The notes under the pieces: model-generated
The model's database searches: none
The model's input: only the letters and a program-made list of their open reading frames with translations
What the model was told of the DNA's origin: nothing
Assembly: GCA_015057365.1 (NCBI GenBank)
Contig: SVEN01000005.1
Coordinates: forward strand, 27,158-91,157
DNA: 64,000 nucleotides
Direction of reading: 5' to 3'
Origin: Lachnospiraceae bacterium
GTDB lineage: Bacteria > Bacillota > Clostridia > Lachnospirales > Lachnospiraceae
Translations under genes and position numbers: made by a program
Shown: piece after piece, positions 1-8,842 of the stretch
Position numbering within the stretch: position 1 is the stretch's first letter
How the letters are laid out: every line of letters begins with the position of its first letter

Positions 1-2
1 AA

Positions 3-95
3 CGCACCGCAGGCTTTGCCTATAACAAGATCACTGCCCAAAACGATTCCGTAAAACGGTTTATTGACTTTTACAAAGGAGAACAAAGCGAATGA
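3..95 (+). CDS. C-terminal end of an upstream protein (5' outside window)
   Basis: Open frame RTAGFAYNKITAQNDSVKRFIDFYKGEQSE*, stop overlaps the next ATG (ATGA). Confidence 0.55.
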   Translation, partial: RTAGFAYNKITAQNDSVKRFIDFYKGEQSE

Positions 96-1114
96 TAAAA
101 AAACTGACTCGTTTTGTCCGATATCGGGCAAAGCTCTTTCGTCGAAAGCTAAAACAGAGCCTCTATCACCTTCTGGTTGACATTCACGAAGGTGAAATTC
201 GCATTTCCGCTTTCTATATTGTGTGTACACTATTTTTCCTGTTTTTATGTGTCGGATGCTTATTCCGCACCGATTTCAAAAAAGAAACCATTACAACCGA
301 ATCTGTTCTCGGCAGCGAACTGACCCATGCATTACGTCATACTGCAAACAACAACCGACGAACGGAAGCAACGGCTGATGTTACATTGTTCCTTCTTCCC
401 GATGCGGAAGACGGCGATGCCCTATCCTCTTTTCTTGATGCCCCGCTCTACGGATTTTACCTGACCGGAAAGGAAGTCTCCTATTTACCGGAATTTTATG
501 CTTCTCTTTCCGAGTCATTCGTAGCGGGCACCCCGTACATCGGCGGATTATCCTTTTCCTACAATCCGAAACGACTTATCTATAATCGGGCTACAGACAT
601 CACGCTTCTTACAAAGGAAGGCACCTACAGCCCTCTTTCGGAGGACACCTTATATTACGTGGTAGGTACGGATACCGTATTCAGTATGTTTTCCTACTTA
701 TCCGAGCGTACCTTCCATCTGATGGAAATCCAGCCAAAGGACGCTTCCGGCTCCCCGATTTCGGATTACTCTTGCGGATTGCTTCGAGGTGCAGACGGTA
801 TCCGGACGGTATCCGACGTCTACGGTTCCTACTTGACGTACGAAACTTCGTCCGCTACCCTTCAGAGCGCAAACGAAGTCTTCCTTTGCAGTTCCATAAA
901 CACTTTGGTTCTGTATTCACAGCTCAACATCGCCGGATATTTTCTGGTGGGTTGTGCGGTTCTCTTTGTAACGCTGGCTGCTGTTGTCCGTCCGCATTTG
1001 CATCGCACTTTGATCTGGTTCCGCCTTTTCCTGTTCCATCAAAAAAAGCGGGGCAAACTCTCCATCCGCGGCCGTATTTACGCCGCCCTCACCGCCAGAC
1101 AAAGGGCCGCTTAA
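92..1114 (+). CDS. Membrane-anchored hypothetical protein, possibly 5'-nucleotidase C-terminal-domain-like
   Basis: 340 aa ORF; TM near N-terminus (ISAFYIVCTLFFLFLCVGCLF) and near C-terminus; GGLSFSYNPKRLIYNRATDITL resembles the 5'-nucleotidase C-terminal domain style; translationally coupled to the upstream gene. Confidence 0.7.
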   Translation: MIKKLTRFVRYRAKLFRRKLKQSLYHLLVDIHEGEIRISAFYIVCTLFFLFLCVGCLFRTDFKKETITTESVLGSELTHALRHTANNNRRTEATADVTLFLLPDAEDGDALSSFLDAPLYGFYLTGKEVSYLPEFYASLSESFVAGTPYIGGLSFSYNPKRLIYNRATDITLLTKEGTYSPLSEDTLYYVVGTDTVFSMFSYLSERTFHLMEIQPKDASGSPISDYSCGLLRGADGIRTVSDVYGSYLTYETSSATLQSANEVFLCSSINTLVLYSQLNIAGYFLVGCAVLFVTLAAVVRPHLHRTLIWFRLFLFHQKKRGKLSIRGRIYAALTARQRAA

Positions 1115-1128
1115 TCTGACCTCCTCGC

Positions 1129-1178
1129 ACTGTCTTTCCGTTCTCTTTCCCATAAGGAACGGGAAGACAGTCTTTTTT
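1129..1178 (+). terminator. Rho-independent terminator
   Basis: ACTGTCTTTCCGTTC...GAACGGGAAGACAGT followed by a T-run. Confidence 0.8.
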
Positions 1179-1243
1179 ATTTTTCCTTTTCCCGTCTTGT
1201 ACATGCAACAGGAAAATTATTTTTTAATTTTTAAAAAAAGTTG

Positions 1244-1272
1244 TTGACAGAATCCTAATCATAGGGTATAAT
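1244..1272 (+). promoter_or_regulatory. Promoter of tRNA-Gly
   Basis: TTGACA, 17-nt spacer, TATAAT. Confidence 0.85.
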
Positions 1273-1302
1273 ACTCCTTGCTTGAAGAAAGCAATACACC
1301 AT

Positions 1303-1374
1303 GCGCAAGTGGCTCAGTGGTGGAGTATCGCCTTGCCAAGGCGAGGGTCGCGGGTTCGAATCCCGTCTTGCGCT
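1303..1374 (+). tRNA. tRNA-Gly (anticodon GCC)
   Basis: Cloverleaf: acceptor GCGCAAG/CTTGCGC, anticodon loop TTGCCAA, T-loop GGGTTCGAATCCC. Confidence 0.95.
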
Positions 1375-1378
1375 CTAA

Positions 1379-1422
1379 GAAAAAGAAAGAATCGTATCGT
1401 TGATACGGTTCTTTCTTTTTTT
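1379..1422 (+). terminator. tRNA-Gly terminator
   Basis: AAGAAAGAATCGTATC-gtt-GATACGGTTCTTTCTTTTTTT. Confidence 0.8.
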
Positions 1423-1600
1423 CGGAGCACATCCGTGCTCCGAAGGGTTCGAAGTCGTCTTCGTTTCACTTCGGTCCGTCCAATACTGACATCCACAGGA
1501 TGTCATGGACCCTGCCGGCTCGGTCGGTGCTAAACGGTCTCCACCGGAGACCAGCACCCCGTCTTGCGCATTATTCTAGTCATGTTTATAGAGCGCAAGC
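1423..1600. repeat. Hairpin-rich intergenic element downstream of tRNA-Gly
   Basis: Consecutive perfect hairpins CGGAGCAC/GTGCTCCG, GACATCC/GGATGTC, GGTGCT..GGTCTCC/GGAGACC..AGCACC; contains a second copy of the tRNA 3' end CCCGTCTTGCGC (1558-1569). Confidence 0.5.
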
Positions 1601-1610
1601 ACTCACGCTT

Positions 1611-2720
1611 CTATTTCGGTTTTACCACCAATGTATAGTGATTGATTGTTTCATCATAGATACGTATCTTGTCCGGCGACATGATTAATCCGTTATCTAC
1701 CCATTCTAGGGTGTAGCCGGGAAGTTCCGGAAGAACAATGCGCTCCCATATCGGCATTGCCATCATATAGGTCATTGTGGTCTTAAATATTCCCATATCT
1801 AGCTGTACATCCAATACACACGGCACATACGCCTTTGTTCCTTCCTCGCTTCTTACCGTATAAGTTGCATACACCTCCAAGGTTTCACCCTTTTGTATCC
1901 CCAAATCAGAAAATGTTTTGCTACTGAAATTACTGTAATAATCAGACTTGTCAATAAAATAGGTACTGTCATACCAGCTTCTGTTTTTATCGTACCAACC
2001 GTTACAGGAAACCGTTACATCCTCTCCAAAAAAACTCTTTGCGCTATCCGAAACAGCACCGTTTTGCAGTAAATTCTCCCCGGCTGTTTTTAAATACTCA
2101 CTCGTGCGCTCATTCAACATTGCCGTATCGGTTGCCGTTCCTTTTTTCGGCCACGAATATACAGACATCTTATTCAAGAAGTCCATAGCATCTGTTGCCT
2201 CTATGGTACTCATATCCTTTAAAATCAACGGCACATAGAATTTGACTGTCACCTCTGCTCCCGGTTTCGGTGTAGGCACCGGTGTCACCGTCGGCACAGG
2301 TACTTCTGTAGGGTCCGGAGATGCCGTCGGTTCAGGTACCTCTGTAGAGTCCGGAGATGCTGTCGGCACAGGCGCCTCTGTAGGGTCCGGAGATTCCGTC
2401 GATTCAGGTGTCTCTGTAGGGTCCGGAGATTCCGTCGGCACAGGCGTCTCTGTAGGGTCCGGAGATTCCGTCGGCACAGGCGTCTCTGTAGGGTCCGGGA
2501 TTACGGTCGGTTCAGGCGTCTCTGTAGGGCCCAAGGTCACATTAACTTCCGCTTCCTCTGTCACGGCCGCTGTTGCCGTCGGTATGGGTGTCAATGCAGG
2601 TACCGACGCCTTGGTCGGCTCCGGTGTCACAAGTTCTTGTCCTACCGGTTTTCCGCAAGCCGTCAATCCGAACATAACACATATTACAAGACTAAATATT
2701 ACTCTTCTGCATTTCATCAT
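1611..2720 (-). CDS. Lipoprotein with Pro/Thr/Glu-rich repeat linker
   Basis: Lipobox-like VMFGLTACGKP; repeats ESPDPTETPVPT; unknown C-terminal domain. Confidence 0.8.
   Translation of the reverse strand: MMKCRRVIFSLVICVMFGLTACGKPVGQELVTPEPTKASVPALTPIPTATAAVTEEAEVNVTLGPTETPEPTVIPDPTETPVPTESPDPTETPVPTESPDPTETPESTESPDPTEAPVPTASPDSTEVPEPTASPDPTEVPVPTVTPVPTPKPGAEVTVKFYVPLILKDMSTIEATDAMDFLNKMSVYSWPKKGTATDTAMLNERTSEYLKTAGENLLQNGAVSDSAKSFFGEDVTVSCNGWYDKNRSWYDSTYFIDKSDYYSNFSSKTFSDLGIQKGETLEVYATYTVRSEEGTKAYVPCVLDVQLDMGIFKTTMTYMMAMPIWERIVLPELPGYTLEWVDNGLIMSPDKIRIYDETINHYTLVVKPK
2290..2541 (-). repeat. 36-bp (12-aa) in-frame tandem repeat, about 7 copies
   Basis: Unit GTCGGCACAGGCGTCTCTGTAGGGTCCGGAGATTCC repeated with minor variation. 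Confidence 0.9.
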
Positions 2721-2879
2721 TTGTACCGCCTCCCTTCGTTTCTTCCTTTATTTTATCATAATCATATCGGGCCGACAACTGCATTTTCAGCGCTTCTTTT
2801 CCCTTCAACACACTTTTAACACATTTGCCCTTTATACTGTATTTACTTTGTGCGGTCAGGCACATTTTAGGAGGATATT

Positions 2880-4091
2880 ATGAAAAAGAAACTTTTATCA
2901 GCCGTTTTACTTTCCGGATTAGTTCTGGCAGTTGCAGCCTGCGGAAAAAAAGATGACATTCCCCACACCAACGGTACTTCCACCGGATTATTAACTCAAG
3001 AGTCTGAGGATCTTCTGTCGGGGCAGTACGGTGTAGAAATCGAAATCGAGAAGTACGGTACCATTGCTCTTACTCTGGATGCGGACATCGCGCCGGTTTC
3101 CGTCACCAATTTTGTTAACCTTGCAAACGCTGATTTTTACGATGGTTTAACCTTCCATCGTATTATGGACGGTTTTATGATGCAGGGCGGCGATCCGGAG
3201 GGTACCGGAATGGGCGGTTCTGCACAGAACATCAAAGGAGAATTTGCCGCAAACGGTATTACAAACACCTTAAATCACACCCGCGGCGTCATCTCCATGG
3301 CACGCGCCAATGATCCGGACAGTGCCAGCTCACAGTTCTTCATTGTACATGAGGATTCTACCTTCTTAGACGGCAATTACGCTGCCTTCGGTTGGGTTAC
3401 GGACGGTATGGATATTGTAGATACCATTTGCACCTCTGCACCGGTCGTAGACAACAACGGTACGGTTCCTGCAAAAAATCAGCCGGTTATCAAAGATGTA
3501 CGTGTCATCGGAGAACTTGGCAAAGATGCTTTATCCGCCAAGCCTACCCTACTGGACTCTTCCATGCTGACCAGAGACTCCGAGGGACTTCTTTCCGGTA
3601 AGCACAATGTTGAAATCGAAATCGAAGAATACGGCACTATTGCTCTTACCTTAGATGCGGATTTAGCTCCGGTTACCGTTACCAACTTTATTAATCTTGT
3701 AAAAGACGATTTTTACAACGGCATCACCTTCCATCGCATTATCAACGGTTTCATGATACAAGGCGGTGACCCGCAGGGTACCGGTATGGGCGGTTCTGAG
3801 CAAAAGATCCAGGGTGAGTTTATGACAAACGGCATCGTAAACACTCTTTCCCATACACGAGGCGTCATTTCCATGGCCCGTACCAACGACCCGAACAGTG
3901 CCAGCTCCCAGTTCTTTATTATGCATCAGGATTCCCTTCACTTAGACGGTAGCTACGCTGCTTTCGGTCAGGTTACAAACGGTATCGAAATCGTAGATGC
4001 CATTTGTAAAGACACCCCGATACAGGATTCAAACGGCACCGTCCTGAAGGCAGACCAGCCAAAAATCAAAGAAATTCGTATCGTAGAATAA
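2880..4091 (+). CDS. Lipoprotein with two tandem cyclophilin-type peptidyl-prolyl isomerase domains
   Basis: LAVAACGKK lipobox; two copies of FHRI..GFM.QGGDP.GTGMGGS and GVISMAR.NDP.SASSQFFI. Confidence 0.95.
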   Translation: MKKKLLSAVLLSGLVLAVAACGKKDDIPHTNGTSTGLLTQESEDLLSGQYGVEIEIEKYGTIALTLDADIAPVSVTNFVNLANADFYDGLTFHRIMDGFMMQGGDPEGTGMGGSAQNIKGEFAANGITNTLNHTRGVISMARANDPDSASSQFFIVHEDSTFLDGNYAAFGWVTDGMDIVDTICTSAPVVDNNGTVPAKNQPVIKDVRVIGELGKDALSAKPTLLDSSMLTRDSEGLLSGKHNVEIEIEEYGTIALTLDADLAPVTVTNFINLVKDDFYNGITFHRIINGFMIQGGDPQGTGMGGSEQKIQGEFMTNGIVNTLSHTRGVISMARTNDPNSASSQFFIMHQDSLHLDGSYAAFGQVTNGIEIVDAICKDTPIQDSNGTVLKADQPKIKEIRIVE

Positions 4092-4112
4092 GTATCACAA
4101 AAATTACTATTT

Positions 4113-4186
4113 AAAACCCCGATGCCAAAGCATCCGTTCTACACATTCCGTAGACAGGAGCCTCAGGCATCGGGGTTATTTTTTTC
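4113..4186 (+). terminator. Terminator after cyclophilin gene
   Basis: AACCCCGATGCC...GGCATCGGGGTT then TATTTTTTT. Confidence 0.8.
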
Positions 4187-4317
4187 TGTCATTTTTTCAA
4201 AAATTTTATATTTTGTTTTATCGTATAACCATTTCCATTATTTTATTCACCACCTTAGGAATGAGACAACTCCACAATACAAACACTATCGAAAACAACC
4301 GAAAGGCGGTGAAAACT

Positions 4318-4614
4318 ATGTCTCACATCGAAGACAGCACACAAACCCACAGCGCACCTCAAAAACTAAAAAGCGCCCGCAGAAAACAGCGTGACAATGT
4401 CAAACGTACCGTAGAAGTATTCGAAGCTTCCACTCCCATGGAGGACGATTTCCCGGACATTGATACTATGCAGGTCAGTTCTGCAACGGAGCTTACCGGT
4501 ATGATGTATCGTCCGCCGATTACCACTGCGGAACTGGAATCTTACCACGACTTATACGATATTCAGTACGAGCCTGCAGCGGCAAAACAAGGTGTAAAGA
4601 ATGAAATAAAGTAG
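4318..4614 (+). CDS. Hypothetical protein (98 aa)
   Basis: MSHIEDSTQTHS..., SD AAAGGCGGTG upstream of ATG 4318. Confidence 0.6.
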   Translation: MSHIEDSTQTHSAPQKLKSARRKQRDNVKRTVEVFEASTPMEDDFPDIDTMQVSSATELTGMMYRPPITTAELESYHDLYDIQYEPAAAKQGVKNEIK

Positions 4615-4651
4615 TTATGTGCAGGCGACACGCCCTGCGCTTCCCACGCAC

Positions 4652-4685
4652 AAGGAGCCTCCTGCTTGTCCGCAGAAGGCTCCTT
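4652..4685. terminator. Bidirectional terminator between hypothetical and purC
   Basis: AAGGAGCCTCCTGC/GCAGAAGGCTCCTT. Confidence 0.7.
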
Positions 4686-4709
4686 TATAGGATTACTCTA
4701 TTCCTTTTA

Positions 4710-5393
4710 TTATCTGTTCAGAATAAGCTTGGTCAGCTCAACCGGCTCTACAATCTTGCCGTCCTTGTAAACACGCATGTTACCGGAAGCGATTTCGTCG
4801 ATTAAGATAACCTCGTTGTTGTTGTAACCGAACTCAAACTTGATATCCCAAAGATCAAGACCGATGGACTTTAAGTCGTCAGCAACAATCTTGGTAATCT
4901 TTAAGGTCTGCTCCTTCATGCTTGCAAACATCTCCGGAGTCATAATACCGAGAGCTGCAAGACCCTCACCGGTTACAAGCGGATCGCCGAGAGCATCATT
5001 CTTAAACGTACACTCAACATAACCGCCTTCTAAAACGGTACCGTCAGCCATGTACTCGCCGTATCTGCGAATGAAGCTACCGGTAGCAACCAGACGGCAG
5101 ATAACCTCAAGACCATGACCAAATACAGTAGCAGGAAGAACTTCCATGGTAGCGTTCTCAACATCAGCACCTACATAATGAGTCTTGATACCGGCCTTCT
5201 TTAATAACTCGAAATAGTGAATGGAAGTCTGAAGATTCGCCTTACCGATACCCTCGATAGTTAAACCTACGGCATTCTCGCCCGGATCAAAAACACCGTC
5301 TTTACCGGTACAATCGTCCTTAAACTTAAGCATTACATTACCGTTGTCGAGAGCATAAACATCTTTTGTCTTACCTTCATATACCTTTTTCAT
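4710..5393 (-). CDS. purC: Phosphoribosylaminoimidazole-succinocarboxamide synthase
   Basis: [50 protein letters not shown]. Confidence 0.97.
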   Translation of the reverse strand: MKKVYEGKTKDVYALDNGNVMLKFKDDCTGKDGVFDPGENAVGLTIEGIGKANLQTSIHYFELLKKAGIKTHYVGADVENATMEVLPATVFGHGLEVICRLVATGSFIRRYGEYMADGTVLEGGYVECTFKNDALGDPLVTGEGLAALGIMTPEMFASMKEQTLKITKIVADDLKSIGLDLWDIKFEFGYNNNEVILIDEIASGNMRVYKDGKIVEPVELTKLILNR

Positions 5394-5572
5394 TTTCATA
5401 TCCTCCTGCGTTGGGAATAAAGATTGTTTCAAATAACATAGATACTATATCACAATTTTTTCCGGTTGACAATTTATTTTTTTACAGAAATATAATTTTT
5501 TTTAAGATAGACAGTTCTTCCCCCGTGTGATACAATATTTCTTGTGCAAAATTACAAGAAGAAGGTTTAATT

Positions 5573-6949
5573 ATGAAGAAAGAATGGAAATTAAAAGAGT
5601 ATCTGGGTGATAAAGAGCTCTATCTTAAAATGTTAAAAATCGCAATTCCGATTTCACTACAATCCTTAATTACAGTCGGCATCAACCTGATGGACACCAT
5701 CATGCTAAGCAAAATGGGAGACGCGCAGATTTCCGCATCCTCTTTAGCCGGCCAGTTTATCAACCTGTTTATGATATGCTGTATGGGTATCGGTATGGGA
5801 GCTTCCGTGCTGACCTCCCGGTTCTGGGGCATGCAGGATAAGCATTCCTTAAAGAAAACGATTACGATTATGCTACGCTTTGTGGTAATCTTTTCCTCTA
5901 TTTTTACTACGATTACCATTATCTCACCGGAATGGATTATGCGTATTTATTCCGATGAAACACCGATTATCGCTCACGGTATTACCTATCTGAAATGGAT
6001 GATTCCGACCTACATTTGTACCGGTCTTTCCCTGACCTGCACCATCGTACTTCGTACGGTCGGTCAGGTGCGAATTCCGCTGTACTGCTCCATCTCCGCA
6101 TTTTTTATCAATGTATTTTTTAACTGGGTGTTTATTTTCGGTAAGCTCGGAGCCCCTCGTATGGAAATCGGCGGCGCTGCTCTCGGCACCTTAATTGCCC
6201 GTGTATTTGAACTTATGTTTATTTGCGGCTACTTCTTCTTTATTGATAAACGTATACGCTACCGCTTAAAAGATATCTTCATGAAGTGCCGTGACCTTTT
6301 AGGTGAATACATACGTATCAGTATCCCGGTATTAATCAGCGACGGACTTTTAGCCTTCGGCAACAACACCGTTGCCATGATTATGGGTCGTATCGGCGAA
6401 ACCTTCGTGGCCGCAAACTCCGTGACCACCGTGGTACAGCAGTTAAGCTCTGTTCTTACCACCGGTGTCTGCAACGCCAGCGGAATTATTACCGGTCATA
6501 CCATGGGAGAAGGCGATATCAAAAAAGCCCAAAAACAAGGTTATACCTTCCTGTTCATCGGTTTTATCATCGGTTGCTTCTCCGCACTGGTCATCTTCCT
6601 ACTGCGAAGTCCGATTATCAACTATTACGACGTATCAGCGGAAGCCAAAGCAATTGCATGGGATTTGATGAACGCCATTATTATCATCAATATCTTCCAG
6701 TCCATGAACTCCATCCTGACAAAAGGTGTGCTCCGGGCCGGCGGCGATACCACCTTCCTTATGGCGGGCGACATCCTGTTCCTGTGGGTAGCCTCCATTC
6801 CGCTGGGTGGTCTCGCAGGGCTGAAATGGGGCTTACCGTCCTTCTGGATTTATACATTTTTGAAAATCGACCAGATTATCAAATGTGTCTGGTGTTACTT
6901 CCGTTTACGTAGCGGCAAATGGTTAAAGAAAATCAAAGGACAGGCGTAA
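5573..6949 (+). CDS. MATE family efflux transporter
   Basis: 458 aa, 12-TM pattern; AIPISLQSLITVGINLMDTIMLSKMGDAQISASSLAGQ. Confidence 0.93.
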   Translation: MKKEWKLKEYLGDKELYLKMLKIAIPISLQSLITVGINLMDTIMLSKMGDAQISASSLAGQFINLFMICCMGIGMGASVLTSRFWGMQDKHSLKKTITIMLRFVVIFSSIFTTITIISPEWIMRIYSDETPIIAHGITYLKWMIPTYICTGLSLTCTIVLRTVGQVRIPLYCSISAFFINVFFNWVFIFGKLGAPRMEIGGAALGTLIARVFELMFICGYFFFIDKRIRYRLKDIFMKCRDLLGEYIRISIPVLISDGLLAFGNNTVAMIMGRIGETFVAANSVTTVVQQLSSVLTTGVCNASGIITGHTMGEGDIKKAQKQGYTFLFIGFIIGCFSALVIFLLRSPIINYYDVSAEAKAIAWDLMNAIIIINIFQSMNSILTKGVLRAGGDTTFLMAGDILFLWVASIPLGGLAGLKWGLPSFWIYTFLKIDQIIKCVWCYFRLRSGKWLKKIKGQA

Positions 6950-6962
6950 TGCCTGTCCTTTT
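6935..6962 (+). terminator. Terminator overlapping the MATE stop codon
   Basis: AAAGGACAGGC-gtaat-GCCTGTCCTTTT; the stop codon TAA is in the loop. Confidence 0.8.
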
Positions 6963-7035
6963 GTTTGTCTGATACTATATTGATTTCCTTAAATCCTGTT
7001 AACTTGTTTAGGTATCCTTTCCTTTTGTTTATCGG

Positions 7036-7563
7036 TTATACCTCATAGCAATCAAAAGATGCCTCGGTTGGGGTTACACGGAAGTCGATGGCAAAATCCC
7101 AATAATCCATATAATCAATGATTCTTACTCTGTCACCGGTTGTATAGCTAAGGCTACCATCGGTGTTTACAATTCTGCCGTAGAATCTATCCGCATCATA
7201 AGTAGATAATCGTCTTACCGTAATTGTACGCTGATATAAATGTACCTTTCCATCGGTATAGTGCCACACAATGCACACTGCGTCAGCGCGTGCTACCCAG
7301 GTGTCATCCAAATAAATATTAAAGGCCCTAGAATATTCATATGCTGTGTACGATTCTGCGGTCGACATCGGTAAGTTTATATTACTTCCAATATTATCTA
7401 CGCTTAAACTTGATAGTGCCTCTATCTCCGCTTCCGATAGCTCTCTTACCCTCATTTCTTCCGCCATTACGGTTACATTATCTTCTGATGCATACGCAAG
7501 AGATGGTTGTACAAATATTAATATAGTAAGCATCAGCGCAAAAAACATTTTAAGTTTCTTCAT
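7036..7563 (-). CDS. Secreted hypothetical protein
   Basis: Signal peptide MKKLKMFFALMLTILIFVQPSLAYAS. Confidence 0.75.
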   Translation of the reverse strand: MKKLKMFFALMLTILIFVQPSLAYASEDNVTVMAEEMRVRELSEAEIEALSSLSVDNIGSNINLPMSTAESYTAYEYSRAFNIYLDDTWVARADAVCIVWHYTDGKVHLYQRTITVRRLSTYDADRFYGRIVNTDGSLSYTTGDRVRIIDYMDYWDFAIDFRVTPTEASFDCYEV

Positions 7564-7585
7564 AACTGCCTCCTTATCAGTCGTA

Positions 7586-8545
7586 TTATTCTATTTTTAC
7601 CTTTGTTACTTCTTCCTTTAGCATATCCTCACCCATTATAGTCACCTTCCTTTGTTTTCCCTCGTTCTTAGCTAATTCCCCATGCACTACCCTCGGCACT
7701 TGCCACGATATCGGAATTGCTATCACTATAAACAGACAACAAAGAATTACTGCAAAAATGCAAGGTTTCTTTCCCGCTTGTCTATAGTTCATCACATTTC
7801 TGATTCGAGTTTTTATTTCTCCGTTTCCATAGCCAATGGCAACGCCACGGACTTTGCTGACTTGAAAGGAGACTTCCACCAGAGCACGTGCATACTCTTC
7901 TTTGAAGTCTTCGCCTTTTTTTCGTAAGACCGCTTCATCACATGCTTCTTCCATATCATTGATAAACATACGATAGGCAAACCATAGAATCGGCTGAAAC
8001 CAGAACAGTCCCAGAAGACCTATCGCAATATATTTCATCCAGATATCCCGTCTGGCAATATGGACACTTTCATGTAATATCACCGATTCGTAATACTCTT
8101 CTTTTAGCGAAAGCGGCAAGTAAATTTTCGGACAGATGATTCCCAATGTAAACGGTGACCGGATCCTTTCGGCAATATATATACCGTCCCTCAGACGAAT
8201 ACTTCCTATCAACCGCCTTAAAAATAGAATGTATGAATATGTCATCCCGAAAATCACAATCAGCGAACCGCCAACCCAAAAACTTTTCATAATCTGTACT
8301 GTTTTTTCCGCAACCATCACTTTCGGTGCTCCATATACACGGTCTGCAATGTCTTTGCTAAAATTTGACCATATAATTTCACACAGATTATACCCAATAT
8401 TCACCGGTATCGCCATCCAAAGCAGATAAGAAAACAGTCTCGGAACCTTCTTACGCAGCAGGAATCGAAGGGGTAACAGGCACAGAACAATAACGCCCAG
8501 TTCCATTCCCCGGCTGAATATCCATAAAAAAGCAACATTCGACAT
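7586..8545 (-). CDS. M56 (BlaR1/MecR1-like) membrane metallopeptidase
   Basis: N-terminal TMs, HESVH zinc motif, EEACDEAVL; SD AAAGAGG upstream of MSNVAF. Confidence 0.9.
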   Translation of the reverse strand: MSNVAFLWIFSRGMELGVIVLCLLPLRFLLRKKVPRLFSYLLWMAIPVNIGYNLCEIIWSNFSKDIADRVYGAPKVMVAEKTVQIMKSFWVGGSLIVIFGMTYSYILFLRRLIGSIRLRDGIYIAERIRSPFTLGIICPKIYLPLSLKEEYYESVILHESVHIARRDIWMKYIAIGLLGLFWFQPILWFAYRMFINDMEEACDEAVLRKKGEDFKEEYARALVEVSFQVSKVRGVAIGYGNGEIKTRIRNVMNYRQAGKKPCIFAVILCCLFIVIAIPISWQVPRVVHGELAKNEGKQRKVTIMGEDMLKEEVTKVKIE

Positions 8546-8784
8546 AAATGTACCTCTTTTGTATTTTTTGATTTTATCTTTTGTCACATTTTATCGGATA
8601 TCCATCCGAATTTTCACGTGAAAATCTATCCCAGGTAAACTGAGTGTAACATAGAGCTTACTCTCCGTCAACCAACCATAGTTTGGTTTATTCTCCATGG
8701 CGTAGTTTAGTTTTGTTAGAGTTTAGCGCAATTTCGCTAAACGCAGGACATCTACGCTTTTTAAATTTATTTCGACAAAACAAA

Positions 8785-8812
8785 GAGGCACAGGAACTTA
8801 TCCTGTGCCTCA
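8785..8812 (-). terminator. purL terminator
   Basis: GAGGCACAGGA/TCCTGTGCCTC, T-rich on minus strand. Confidence 0.8.
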
Positions 8813-8842
8813 AACTATTTCTTACTGTTAGCCAAAGAGCTC

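Noticed and set aside
1314-1557. Minus-strand ORFs with ...AQDGIRTRDPRLGKAILHH and MLVSGGDRLAPTEP...
   Set aside because: Antisense reading of tRNA-Gly and the hairpin element; AQDGIRTRDPR is a typical tRNA-antisense artefact.
2242-2883. Plus-strand 213-aa Gly/Ser/Val repeat ORF
   Set aside because: Antisense shadow of the Pro/Thr repeat lipoprotein; periodicity comes from the 36-bp repeat.
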